Assembly: GCF_002252675.1 (NCBI RefSeq)
Contig: NZ_NQKY01000007.1
Coordinates: 100,517-164,516 of the forward strand
DNA length: 64,000 nt
Source: Synechococcus sp. BO 8801
GTDB lineage: Bacteria > Cyanobacteriota > Cyanobacteriia > PCC-6307 > Cyanobiaceae
Reading direction: 5' to 3'
A program made the position numbers and the translations under genes. The notes beneath the pieces were generated by a model. It was not told where the DNA came from, made no database searches, and saw nothing but the letters and a program-made list of their open reading frames with translations. Numbering within the stretch: position 1 is the first letter of the stretch; every line of letters starts with the position of its first letter. Below, one piece after another: positions 29,656 through 38,234 of the stretch.

Positions 29656-30843
29656 ATGGCCTCTTCTCCCTGGCTGCGGACCCTGAGCCAGGGCTTCAAG
29701 GCCCACCGACTGGGGCGGCCCGGCTGGTACGTCGAGGTGAACAGGGACCGGCTGCGGGTGGTCTCCGCAGAGCTACCGCTGCGACCGGGGGAGCCCCCCG
29801 GATCAGCCACCACCCGCCGGGCACTCACCCTCACCAGCCCACCCGGCCCAGCTACGGGCGCCGCGGCCCTGGCGGAGGCTTGCGCCGTGTTCGATGCCGT
29901 CATGGCCGGCACCTGGGCATGGCCTGATCCGACCGCCACCCCGGCGGGAGACGACCCAAGGCACTTGGCGCCCGAGCACCTGGGGCGCCTGATCGAGAAC
30001 CTGCAGGGCCGGCTGGTGGGGGAGCAGATGGCGGCCACCACCTGGGAGCGCACCTGGGCCCCCTACCTGAGCCGGCTGGCGGCCGCGGCAGGGGAGCGCC
30101 GCTGGCCTAACGACGGCGCCTTCCTGTCGGCCTACCTGCGGGGCTGGGAGCCGAACAGCAGGGCCCGGCAAATGGGTTACGACCGGGCCCGCCGGCTGTG
30201 GAAGGAAGCGGGCTGGAGCTGGCCTGAGGAGCTGGCGCCGCTGAGGGGCAACGGCAAGGCGGCCGCCGATCCCGAGGGGGTGCGGGCCTTCACCGATGAG
30301 GAGACCCAGCAGCTCCGCGAGGCGATCGAAGGAAGCAAGCTCACCGCCGCCGACCTGGTGGCCTGGGACTGCCTGATCTGTTTCGGGCTGCGGCCGAAGG
30401 AACTGCAGGCCCTGGAGCTGCAGCGCCGTGATGGGGTGCTGGTGGCGGTGGTGAGCCGCAGCAAGCGGAGCAGCCATGGGAGCAGCGGCGCCCGCACCGT
30501 CCCGGCTGTACCACCCGCCGGGTGGCCTGCGGACTGCCGCAGGCTGCTGGAGCGATGGAAGCACCACGGCCTACCGCCGGGGCTGCTGGTGGCCCGCTCC
30601 CCGGGTCAGCTGCTGACCCAGCAGCTCCGTCGACTCCACTTGCCGGAGGGGCTGACTGCCTACGGGCTGCGCCATGCCTTCGCCCTGCGGCTGGGCCTCG
30701 ACCTGGGGCTGCACGTCAGGGAGGCAGCCGAGCTGATGGGGCATTCGCCAGCCGTGCACCTGGCCACCTATGGGCGGCGGCTGGATGGCCCCGCCCTGCA
30801 GTCCAAGGTTTCCGAGCTGGTGAAGTTACGCGCCGGAAAGTGA
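29656..30843 (+). CDS. int: Tyrosine recombinase (integrase)
   Basis: A 395-residue site-specific recombinase. The first catalytic Arg is in GLRPKELQAL (about residue 245), the second in YGLRHAFAL (about 338), then MGHS (about 361) and the nucleophile Tyr in ATYGRRL (about 371). The usual His of H-x-x-R is Tyr here. The N-terminal 190 residues hold a SAM-like core-binding region, with no recognisable Arm-DNA-binding domain beyond residue 1-70. The ATG at 29656 avoids overlap with the tRNA. Its last codons lie inside the 21-bp iteron array. Confidence 0.92.
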   Translation: MASSPWLRTLSQGFKAHRLGRPGWYVEVNRDRLRVVSAELPLRPGEPPGSATTRRALTLTSPPGPATGAAALAEACAVFDAVMAGTWAWPDPTATPAGDDPRHLAPEHLGRLIENLQGRLVGEQMAATTWERTWAPYLSRLAAAAGERRWPNDGAFLSAYLRGWEPNSRARQMGYDRARRLWKEAGWSWPEELAPLRGNGKAAADPEGVRAFTDEETQQLREAIEGSKLTAADLVAWDCLICFGLRPKELQALELQRRDGVLVAVVSRSKRSSHGSSGARTVPAVPPAGWPADCRRLLERWKHHGLPPGLLVARSPGQLLTQQLRRLHLPEGLTAYGLRHAFALRLGLDLGLHVREAAELMGHSPAVHLATYGRRLDGPALQSKVSELVKLRAGK

Positions 30844-30931
30844 AAAATACGAGCCGGGAAAGCGAGGTTACGCGCCGAAAAGCGAACGCTACGCACTGAA
30901 AAGAGAACAGTACGAGCCAATTCTCAAAGTT
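30827..30931 (+). repeat. Five 21-bp iterons
   Basis: TACG begins at 30827, 30848, 30869, 30890 and 30911, an exact 21-bp period. Unit consensus is TACGMGCCGRAAAGCGAA followed by 3 variable bases; the fifth unit is only conserved in its first 8 bases. The array starts within the integrase 3' end and runs into the intergenic region. A two-helical-turn period suggests binding by an oligomeric protein on one DNA face. Confidence 0.85.
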
Positions 30932-31075
30932 TTTTTTCGTGCGCATTCCTGATCCAACCGCGTAGAACCATTGCCCTGATTACGTTCAGCCGTTGGATGC
31001 TAGATCGGGCAGAAATGAGTTTCCCGGAAGTGCGTTGCAGGAGCGCGATTGCCCCTTAGGGTGATTGCAGGTCAC

Positions 31076-31097
31076 GGGGCTATGGCCCCTTCGGGCC
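31076..31097. promoter_or_regulatory. Alternative hairpins before the replication operon
   Basis: GGGGC (31076) can pair with GCCCC (31085-31089), or GGCCC (31084) with GGGCC (31093-31097) around CTTC. The structures are mutually exclusive and lie about 25 nt before the 31120 start, so they may be a leader or terminator. Confidence 0.35.
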
Positions 31098-31119
31098 TCA
31101 CTATCCCTCCCCTTCAATC

Positions 31120-31377
31120 ATGATTTTCACCGCCACCACTGGTGACGTGCGGGACTCCCTGCGCGTGAGCAAAAACACCCTCGCCCGAATGCGTGCCGAC
31201 GGGATCTTCCGGCCCGGCGTGCATTTCGTCGCGCTGGGAACCGGCAGCCTAAGGGCGAGTCTTCGCTGGGACCTCGCAGCTGTCGAGGCCACTTTGCAGA
31301 AGCGCTCCAGGCAGATAGGGGCGCCCAAGCACGACAACCACAACCCGGCGCGGAAGAAAGCGCAGCCGGCCGCGTGA
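31120..31377 (+). CDS. Excisionase/AlpA-like HTH protein
   Basis: An 85-residue protein whose N-terminal half reads as a MerR/Xis-type helix-turn-helix (VRDSLRVSKNTLARMRADGIF) followed by PGVHF and a W-containing segment LRWDLAAVEATL, as in cyanobacterial integrase-associated excisionases. The tail is basic (HNPARKKAQ). Likely controls excision and the downstream replication genes, possibly through the 21-bp iterons 200 bp upstream. Confidence 0.7.
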   Translation: MIFTATTGDVRDSLRVSKNTLARMRADGIFRPGVHFVALGTGSLRASLRWDLAAVEATLQKRSRQIGAPKHDNHNPARKKAQPAA

Positions 31378-31486
31378 GCAGACAGAGAAAGACCCCGTGC
31401 AGTTGGCGCTGCCGGGGCCCTGGTTCCTCTGAAAGGCCGAGAAGGCCACCCGATCACCCCACTACAGGAAACCGAGTTCACCCATC

Positions 31487-31738
31487 ATGAACTATCAAAT
31501 CGAGACCACGCTTGGTCTCCTCTCGAAGGATTCTATCGAGCGCCAGCCCGGCACAGCCGCGGCCCTGATCGTCACCCCCACCGGGCGGGTGTTCACCCCT
31601 GACGGATCACACAGTCTCGGCACCTGCGGCACAGCGGAGCACGCGATCGAGTTCTGCCGGCGCATCGGCTGGAGCTGGATCGTCCGCGACGTTCACCCCA
31701 CCCAGGACCTGGCCGGAGCCGGCGAGGTCCTGCCATGA
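31487..31738 (+). CDS. Small unknown protein of the satellite replication operon
   Basis: 83 residues, compact, with SLGTCGTAEHAIEFCRRIGWSWIV in the middle; two cysteines. No domain recognised. Its stop overlaps the primase start by 4 nt (ATGA), so it is expressed with the replication genes. Confidence 0.6.
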   Translation: MNYQIETTLGLLSKDSIERQPGTAAALIVTPTGRVFTPDGSHSLGTCGTAEHAIEFCRRIGWSWIVRDVHPTQDLAGAGEVLP

Positions 31739-32934
31739 CGGCCACGACCTCCAGCCACACCAGCCCCGGGGCTGCGGCGCCCCCTACAGCGCTCTTCCAC
31801 TGGCCCGCGGTGGCCACCCATGTGGCGCTGCTGCGCAGCCGCCAGCGGCCTGAGGCCCTGGTGTTGCTCACCCTGTTCCCGCCCCAGCCCGCACCGGGTG
31901 AGCCCCGCGGCTGGAGCACCTATTACCTGGCCACCACGGCGCAGTTGCTGGCCGGGGATCCCGGGCTGGCCGCGGCCATCCAGGCGGACCTGCACCGGCA
32001 CCCGGGGCACAGCCTGGGGCTGATCGTCAGCGAACCGCACCCGCAGCCTGCGGACTGGGGGAGCAGGCCGGAGCATTTCAACGCCCCGAAGATCCGCGAC
32101 GGGGTGCCCCAGACGGCAGAGCAGCAGCAGGCCGAACGTGAGCGGCGCTGCGCGGCCTGGGTCAGTGGGTCGGCGGCGCCCTGGTGCCGGCCGATCTACT
32201 GGGGCTCCCGCTACGACCACATCGCCCCCTGCCTGTGGCTGTTCGCGGAATGCGACCGCGAGGGAATGAGCGGCGCCGATCAACTGGCCCTGGCCGCTGC
32301 CGTGTTCGGCGCACCGCCCACGTTCAGCGTGAGCACCGGCGGGAAGTCGATCCACTGCTACTGGCGCCTGGTGGAGCCCATCACCCTGGAGCGGTTCACC
32401 GTGCTGCAGAAGCTGGCAGTCACCGCCTACCGGCACCTTGAGCCGGACTGTGCGGTGGATGGTTCGCTGTCCAATCCGAACCGGGTCCTTCGGCTGGCTG
32501 GTGGCTTCCACCCGCGAACGGGGGTGCTCGCCTCGATCCACACCGCCACCGGCACCGCTATCGATGCCGACGCCCTGGCGGCCCGGCTGCAGGGCCTCCA
32601 GCCGCCCCAACCATCGGCACCACCCCTGAAGCAGCACCGGCCACGGCCAGCGGCTGGTGGGCGCCGGGGAGGCCTGGTGACGATGGAGAAGATCCGCGCC
32701 GGGTTGGATCGAATCCCGCCCTATGCCTCCAAGCAAGGCGAGCGCCGCGAGTTTCGGCGGTTCGTTGGTGGGTTGCGGGCCGTGGTTCGCGAGGCCGGCG
32801 GAAGCGATGCCGACGCCCTGGCCCTGGCTCTGGAGCACAGCCCCGGTGTCATCGATGCCGCCGATTACTGGAACTACGACTGGACCGGCATCACCGCCGG
32901 CAGTTTCTGGCATCAGGTGGGGGCGGGCCGATGA
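31735..32934 (+). CDS. Archaeo-eukaryotic-primase-like replication protein
   Basis: A 399-residue protein resembling the primase module of mobile-element replication proteins: an acidic FAECDREG (about 170-176), GGKSIHCYWRL (about 202-212, the sxH-type motif II) and NRVLRLAGGFHP (about 248-259). These match motifs I-III of AEP/prim-pol domains in order and spacing. The C-terminal 90 residues look like a PriCT-type helical domain. It should prime replication of the excised element with the next gene. Overlaps the helicase-like gene by 4 nt. Confidence 0.75.
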   Translation: MTATTSSHTSPGAAAPPTALFHWPAVATHVALLRSRQRPEALVLLTLFPPQPAPGEPRGWSTYYLATTAQLLAGDPGLAAAIQADLHRHPGHSLGLIVSEPHPQPADWGSRPEHFNAPKIRDGVPQTAEQQQAERERRCAAWVSGSAAPWCRPIYWGSRYDHIAPCLWLFAECDREGMSGADQLALAAAVFGAPPTFSVSTGGKSIHCYWRLVEPITLERFTVLQKLAVTAYRHLEPDCAVDGSLSNPNRVLRLAGGFHPRTGVLASIHTATGTAIDADALAARLQGLQPPQPSAPPLKQHRPRPAAGGRRGGLVTMEKIRAGLDRIPPYASKQGERREFRRFVGGLRAVVREAGGSDADALALALEHSPGVIDAADYWNYDWTGITAGSFWHQVGAGR

Positions 32935-34421
32935 CGGACTATCAGGCCAAGGCCGACACGATGCTGGAGGATCACGACGAAGAATGCGAAGAACTGGCCG
33001 CCGACCTGAGCCGGTTCCGTGGGGTGGACAGCATTGCCGACCAGGCCTCGATTGAGCGGCTCTTCTCGCCTGGCCTGGCAAAGGAAATCAGCCTCTACGC
33101 GGAGCAGCAGCAGTTGGACCCGCGAGGTTTCCTGCTGCCGATCCTCACCACGATCAGCAGCGTGGTCGGAAACCGCGCCGTTGTTGCTGCAGAGCCCGGT
33201 AACGATTGGACCGAGCCGGCGATCCTATGGGGCATCAACCTTGCCCCCGCCAGTGGCGGCAAGTCACCCACCGCCAAACCAGCGACGGAAGATGCGCTAG
33301 TGCCGTGGCAGATACGCGAAAGGGAAAAACATGCCGCCGCCCTGGCAAGATGGAAAAATGACAAGGCCGAAGCCGAGGAAGGGGGCGCCGAAGCGATTAG
33401 CGTGTTCCTGTCCACCAACCCGCAGCCCGAGCAGCGGCATCTACTGACCAACGACGCCACCTTCGAGAAACTGGAAACCATGCTGGCGGGAGGCTCTACC
33501 CCCGGTCTGCTGGCCCTCCATGACGAGATGGGGCGATGGTTCTCCCAGTTGTGCCGCAGCCAGCAACAGAACGACCGCGCAAAGTGGCTGGGGCTCTACC
33601 CCGGTAGCGCGATCATCACCGACCGCATCGGCCGCGAAGGGGTGCTGGTGCATCGGCCGGCCGTGTCGATCTTCGGCAACCTGCAGCCGCAGCGACTGGA
33701 GGCCCTGTGGAAGGCCGACGCTGCCGCGAACGATGGGCAAGCTGATGGTGATGGCCTGTGGTCACGCTTCCTGCTGGTCAACCTGCCCGACTGGAGCTAC
33801 CGCTACCGGCGGTCAAGCCGCAAGTTGGCGCCTGTGCTGCGGACCTTGTACGAGCAGATCGACGCCGCCGCCGCCGCGCTGCCCCCGGGGCATGACGACC
33901 GGCCGCCTGTAGTCACCCTGGCCCCCGATGCGCTGCCTTTATTCGTGGAGTGGGTCGACGAACTGGAGGCGATGAAACGCGCCGCACGGGAGCCCGCTGC
34001 TCAGCAGTACCTAGGCAAGCAGCGGGGCAACACGCTCCGGCTGGCCCTGGCGCTCCATGCCGCCCGCCAGGCCGGCAATGGGTTCGGCCTGGATACCCTC
34101 ATCTCCCGCCAAGACCTGGAAGGTGGAATCCTGCTCACTTTGCTGTTTTTCGCGGAGCGTCAGAAGGCCCTAGCCCTGGTGGCTGGGGGAAGGAGCGGAG
34201 CAATTAAGCGGCTGCTCGACAAGGGCAAGGAGTGGCGCAAGGAGCACGGCTCGGCACCGGTGCCGGCCCGCACGGTCAGGAATTGGGGGATGCCCGAGCG
34301 GAACGCGAGCATCAAGGCGGTAAGGGATTGGCTGCGGCAGGTGGTTACCACACCGGGCTGCGGCGCCGTGGAGGGGCAGGGCAGCGCCCTGGTCTGGCTG
34401 CCGCCTGGTGACGCCCAATGA
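32931..34421 (+). CDS. DUF3987 helicase/ATPase-like replication protein
   Basis: A 496-residue P-loop protein. The Walker A-like motif is ASGGKSPT (about 104-111), the acidic Walker B-like motif LLALHDEMG (about 193-201), and a sensor segment SIFGNLQP follows. This is the DUF3987 family, which accompanies primases in phages and satellites. The C-terminus carries a helical segment with VRNWGMPERNAS. It is the last gene before the iteron-rich region, a natural position for an origin. Confidence 0.82.
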   Translation: MTDYQAKADTMLEDHDEECEELAADLSRFRGVDSIADQASIERLFSPGLAKEISLYAEQQQLDPRGFLLPILTTISSVVGNRAVVAAEPGNDWTEPAILWGINLAPASGGKSPTAKPATEDALVPWQIREREKHAAALARWKNDKAEAEEGGAEAISVFLSTNPQPEQRHLLTNDATFEKLETMLAGGSTPGLLALHDEMGRWFSQLCRSQQQNDRAKWLGLYPGSAIITDRIGREGVLVHRPAVSIFGNLQPQRLEALWKADAAANDGQADGDGLWSRFLLVNLPDWSYRYRRSSRKLAPVLRTLYEQIDAAAAALPPGHDDRPPVVTLAPDALPLFVEWVDELEAMKRAAREPAAQQYLGKQRGNTLRLALALHAARQAGNGFGLDTLISRQDLEGGILLTLLFFAERQKALALVAGGRSGAIKRLLDKGKEWRKEHGSAPVPARTVRNWGMPERNASIKAVRDWLRQVVTTPGCGAVEGQGSALVWLPPGDAQ

Positions 34422-34446
34422 ATCAAGCCGGTGGCCCCCGCAGAAA

Positions 34447-34802
34447 TGGAGCATATCGCTGCTCCAAGGCAATCCCATTGCGCCGCAGTGCGAGTAGGGC
34501 CGTTTCGGAACTGGTGGAGCAGCGGCTGCTCCAAGGCACTTCGACTGCGCCGCAGGGCGAGTGGGGCTGTATTGGAGCACGGAGCGCCATATAAGAGGCA
34601 ATTTTTGCTCTCTCTTTCTCTCACTTCACTTCTCGGTGCCCTGCCTTGCGGGCGGACTCTCTCACCCAGGAATGTGCTCCATCGCTCCAAAAAGCCTCCA
34701 GACCGACTGCCACCTCTGGCGAGTGGTTTGGAGCGGCTCTTGCTCCACCTGCTCCATCACAGCCCCAGACCCCACGCCATCACTGGCAAGTGGTCTGGAG
34801 CA
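34447..34802. repeat. Iteron cluster TGGAGCA/TGCTCCA (candidate replication origin)
   Basis: Exact copies start at 34447, 34460, 34515, 34527, 34573, 34675, 34741, 34750 and 34796; one-mismatch copies are at 34683 and 34729. The first four form two inverted pairs (spacers 6 and 5 nt) inside a 70-bp imperfect tandem duplication. Two further 36-bp imperfect repeats (from 34699 and 34766) each end in TGGAGC. Chance expectation for this 7-mer in 360 bp is well below one. Confidence 0.8.
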
Positions 34803-34885
34803 GATGAAACAGCCCCCCGGCACCGTATGCCCGATCGCCAAGCCATCTCCACGACCTCGACTCACCACACCATGCCCACCGTCTC

Positions 34886-35092
34886 ATGTTCACCGACTCT
34901 CATGGCGATCCGCTCTGGCTGCCTGACCTGCTGGCCCTACGAAATGCATGGCCGAACGCCCACCCGGCCACGTTGGCGCTCCGCTTGCCCAGCAGTGGGG
35001 CACAGTTTCCGGCCTGGCCACATCGGCCGCCCTGGCCGCCTGGGTCGCGAGGCAATGAGTGCTGCACCTACAAACGCAGAAAGCAAGAATGA
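34886..35092 (+). CDS. Possible small protein, unknown
   Basis: 68 residues beginning MFTDSHGDPLWLPDLLALRN, with a more protein-like composition than other frames in this region. It has no recognised domain and no clear ribosome site. It may be a small satellite gene or a chance ORF. Confidence 0.3.
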   Translation: MFTDSHGDPLWLPDLLALRNAWPNAHPATLALRLPSSGAQFPAWPHRPPWPPGSRGNECCTYKRRKQE

Positions 35093-35378
35093 AGTTGAGT
35101 TGCCATTTAATACTCTACAGGTGGCTTGGCATCACCTGGGAAAGACACTTCAACCGCAATGAGTTTCTATACGTTTCCAGCGATGCGCTAATGTTCATAC
35201 AGAGTGGACAACTCAATAACTCCTTTGGCCCAACGCCACATTCAGCGGCGAACAGAAGCCCACGTGGATCATCCGGAATCCCTGAGTCCGTCTGCTGAAC
35301 GCTCAAGATCACCCGCACGCACGAATCTGAGCTGAACCTTTAGGGTTTTCCAAGAACCGTGGCAGGTGGATCTTGAGG

Positions 35379-36383
35379 TTAGACAGTTTCTTCGCCGCTG
35401 CTAGAGTGTGGAGCTTGTCGCAAGAAGTCATGCAGTTTAGCGCGCAACGAATCATCCACTGCATCATAAAGATCGACAAGCGCAACTATTCTGTCGATTT
35501 GTTCGTCTGATTTCAAGTCATACGAATAGATGACCTCTATTGCTCTCGGGGTAAGATAGTCTTGCAGTAGTTCATAGGGCTCTTTGGTCATTCCACGAAA
35601 TGCCACAGCTGCATTCCATTCGCATGAATCAAGGAAGCGCTCATGCCACCTCTTGTACTCAAAGAATTGCCTTAGATGTGGATAATGCGAAAATGTCGCT
35701 GCCGATTGAAGCCACGACTGAAATTCACGGGCACGAGATTGATATTCAACGAAGAGTTCGCGAACATCAAATTTTTCAGGCCTAGATTTCAGGAATTCAA
35801 TGGCATCAGACTTCCAGCCATTCCATTCCAGCAATGTAGACTTCGATAGCAAGAACTGAACCGTGCGAGATACACCAGCTTCACCAGCCGCCACGGAGAT
35901 ATTCCAGTTGGCTTGTGCAGGCCTCCAGTGAACCGAATAGTTGCGAAGATCGAAGAGAAAGCGATGTAAGTTGTCCTCCCCGAAAATCTTGCGTCTCATT
36001 TCGGCTATATAAGGCACAGGATAAGCCCTAGAAAAGTTCCGCGTATGATCAACAAGCGCAGTCAAAGCCGATGATGCGTTAAACAGATTTCTCTTCATAT
36101 TCCTAGTGTATTCATCACGCTCATCCTCATTAATGCGGAGCCAGAAGTCTTGATATTGGCTTCGGTGGGAAAATCGATTTATTCCCTCCAGCAAGTCATC
36201 AATCGCATGATCCAGAATCCAGTGACTGTCCTTGACCTCTCCCAATGCCGCCCATATACGAGCTCCAACAGTTCCATCAATATCGCGCCTTGCCTTTTGG
36301 AAGTCAAAAGCAACAGCCTTGATTACTTGTTCTTCCGTCCAAGGCTCTTCGTGCTCAGAGAGAAGAAATCTTTGCACTAACAT
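35379..36383 (-). CDS. Unknown protein with HEPN-type RN-x3-H motif
   Basis: A 334-residue, helix-rich, AT-richer gene. The segment DLRNYSVHW (about residue 146-154) matches the R-(N)-x3-H active-site motif of HEPN ribonucleases; the rest is not recognised. Upstream on the same strand is the two-TM protein, 146 bp away. HEPN proteins are common in toxin-antitoxin and anti-phage systems, and satellites often carry defence cargo, so an RNA-cleaving defence effector is plausible. The motif is short, so this is a lead and not an identification. Confidence 0.55.
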   Translation of the reverse strand: MLVQRFLLSEHEEPWTEEQVIKAVAFDFQKARRDIDGTVGARIWAALGEVKDSHWILDHAIDDLLEGINRFSHRSQYQDFWLRINEDERDEYTRNMKRNLFNASSALTALVDHTRNFSRAYPVPYIAEMRRKIFGEDNLHRFLFDLRNYSVHWRPAQANWNISVAAGEAGVSRTVQFLLSKSTLLEWNGWKSDAIEFLKSRPEKFDVRELFVEYQSRAREFQSWLQSAATFSHYPHLRQFFEYKRWHERFLDSCEWNAAVAFRGMTKEPYELLQDYLTPRAIEVIYSYDLKSDEQIDRIVALVDLYDAVDDSLRAKLHDFLRQAPHSSSGEETV

Positions 36384-36529
36384 CTGGCCTCAGAGACGCT
36401 TGTGTAAGGTTGAACAATAGCGCGGAATAACAGAGGCATTCTGGGCTCACGCTTGAAGCGCAAGACTGTTTAAAGCGGAGGTCGACTGAGCTGTGCAGCT
36501 TTATCGCCCAGTGCCGGTGAAGCAAAGGG

Positions 36530-37288
36530 CTAGATGACCAAGACATTCTTAAACTCATTTCTCAAAGTGCGGTACTCGACAATAAGCTGATCTGAAATGC
36601 GCTGAAGTTCCGAGGTAAGATGATCATATTCCTCATTCTGCTCGGTGCTGCCATCTCCCTCACGATCCATGTTGAGTCGAGGATCCATGCACAACCGAAG
36701 AGGGGGTTCAGTTTGGTTATTTGGATGTACAAAGAAGTTGTCGACGAGAAAGCTTCTAGCTTCTCTCCAAGCAACAAGGTATTTTTCAGAGGCTGTGGCA
36801 ATTGAAGGAGTCAAGAGCCGGTTGCTCGTTTGTGCCAAAAAGCGTGCGAAATCGTTGACTTGACTATACATATCCATGCAGTAAGCATGGTCGCACTGAA
36901 GAACGGTGACGAAATCTTCGATTTGCTGGTCATTCAGGATTCGGCGCGCCTCACGAAATATCTCAAGGTCGTGGACTCGCTCTTGTTCGTTGCGTGCACG
37001 CTGAGTATTGTCCTTCAATAATTCATAGAACCCACTATTCGCCATGTGGTAAGCAAGGCCAAGGACACACAATGCGAAACCCCAAGCAGCATCGTTGCTA
37101 CCTGAAACTGAAATATCAAACTCGCGCTTCAATAACTCAATGGCAACCAATTCCCAGAGCTGGGTGGACATCATTGCCAAGCCACCTACGACAACCAGCC
37201 ATGTAATTTGGTTATAGAAGCGGGGCCGCAATAATTCGATCAGACGCAGTGCGAACTCCTGCCAGGCCATGGGGAATTTTGTTGTCAT
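36530..37288 (-). CDS. Two-TM unknown protein, partner of the HEPN-motif gene
   Basis: 252 residues with two hydrophobic helices (about 28-48 and 67-88) and a long charged, probably coiled cytoplasmic part (NTQRARNEQERVHDLEIFREA and later helices). AT-richer than the genome. It is the promoter-proximal gene of a two-gene minus-strand unit. No family recognised; a membrane sensor or effector working with the downstream protein is an inference. Confidence 0.6.
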   Translation of the reverse strand: MTTKFPMAWQEFALRLIELLRPRFYNQITWLVVVGGLAMMSTQLWELVAIELLKREFDISVSGSNDAAWGFALCVLGLAYHMANSGFYELLKDNTQRARNEQERVHDLEIFREARRILNDQQIEDFVTVLQCDHAYCMDMYSQVNDFARFLAQTSNRLLTPSIATASEKYLVAWREARSFLVDNFFVHPNNQTEPPLRLCMDPRLNMDREGDGSTEQNEEYDHLTSELQRISDQLIVEYRTLRNEFKNVLVI

Positions 37289-37895
37289 CTAAATACTGAT
37301 TGGTTGATTCCGAGAATTGCCTAGATTCTCGTCTGCATTTCAGTGAATTCTAGAGAGAGTAGCAGTGGAGGAGACCCCGCAAACCATGCCGCAGAGGGTT
37401 TTGGTCTGCAGGCTCCCGCATCTTGCCGTGGGTCAACGAACCGAACTGCTAGGGAGCTAAGCCCCTGCCCCCCTCACCTGCGGCCGGGGACCCACATCAA
37501 CAGCCCGGGGTGGCCTCGAAGTTGGGGGGCTGCCTCAAGGCGGGGGCGGGGCCAAGGTGGCGGGGGTTGGGGAAGACCCTGCCGCACCGGAAGCCCTCGA
37601 CTGTCCCCGCGCGCCCCACCGTCGGCTCCAGTCCTGACAGGAGGTCAGCCAATCCAGCCCCATAACCCACCCTCCTCAGCCGCCCCGCTGCCGGCCGCCG
37701 CAGGCCACGCTCAGCAGTCTCAAGCGCAGGGGCTCCGGAGGCACCCCGCCAGCCCTGGCTCCGCCGAGCCCACCACGGCCAGCGCCACCACCCCCGGGCC
37801 ACCCCTTCCACCTCCCGCGGTCCTGCGCTGGTTAGCTCGAGTAGTCACCGCCCTGCCCCTGCCCATCGCCCCCAGCCCTGCCCCCACCCATGCCC
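37289..37895. other. Non-coding 607-bp GC-rich stretch
   Basis: C-rich on the plus strand with long Pro/Gly-coding open frames in several phases and no domain content. No gene supported. It separates the AT-rich cassette from the packaging genes. Confidence 0.5.
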
Positions 37896-38048
37896 ATGGC
37901 CACCACTTGGAACACGATCTATCGCCGCGCTGTGCATTCGCTTACAGCAGTTGTCGCAATGGGCGGAGAAACATCCATTCATCGATGCATCATTCGCGCC
38001 GCGGTGGAAGTGCACGCGGCTGGCGGGGGGCCCCTCCGGGGGAAGTAA
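37896..38048 (+). CDS. Possible 50-residue protein upstream of terminase
   Basis: Begins MATTWNTIYRRAVHSL and has balanced composition up to a TAA at 38046. It ends inside the inverted repeat 38040-38060. No homologue recognised; real coding status uncertain. Confidence 0.3.
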   Translation: MATTWNTIYRRAVHSLTAVVAMGGETSIHRCIIRAAVEVHAAGGGPLRGK

Positions 38049-38060
38049 AAGGTACTTCCC
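38040..38060. promoter_or_regulatory. Operator-like inverted repeat before terS
   Basis: GGGAAGTA-N5-TACTTCCC, a perfect 8-bp dyad about 175 bp upstream of the small terminase gene. It could be an operator or part of a transcription stop. Confidence 0.45.
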
Positions 38061-38234
38061 AGAAGAAAACGTTTCCGCGGCCACCGTGTCGCAGATTTTC
38101 GCTAGCGCCAGCCCAAAAAACGTGTCCCACAAGGCCAGGGATACCAAGAGATTTCGCGCACACGAACCCCCAGGCCCCCGACGACGCGCGGGCATTGCAC
38201 AAAAAATCCGGGCGACGCCGCCTATATTCAGCAG

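Larger units (their letters stand above)
34422..35378. other. Largely non-coding 957-bp region with candidate origin
   Basis: Contains nine exact copies of TGGAGCA/TGCTCCA, two near copies, two longer imperfect direct repeats and a possible terminator (AGAGGCAA...TTGCTCT then T-rich, 34593-34620). One short ORF (34886) may be real; longer open frames are Arg/Pro/Ser-rich and look random. Confidence 0.6.

Noticed and set aside
30827..30931. Direct repeats resembling a short CRISPR array.
   Set aside because: The 21-bp units are contiguous with no spacers and no cas genes are nearby; they are iterons.
34431..35162. A 243-residue ORF across the iteron region.
   Set aside because: Composition is random (Arg/Pro/Ser/His), it runs through direct repeats, and no motif is present.
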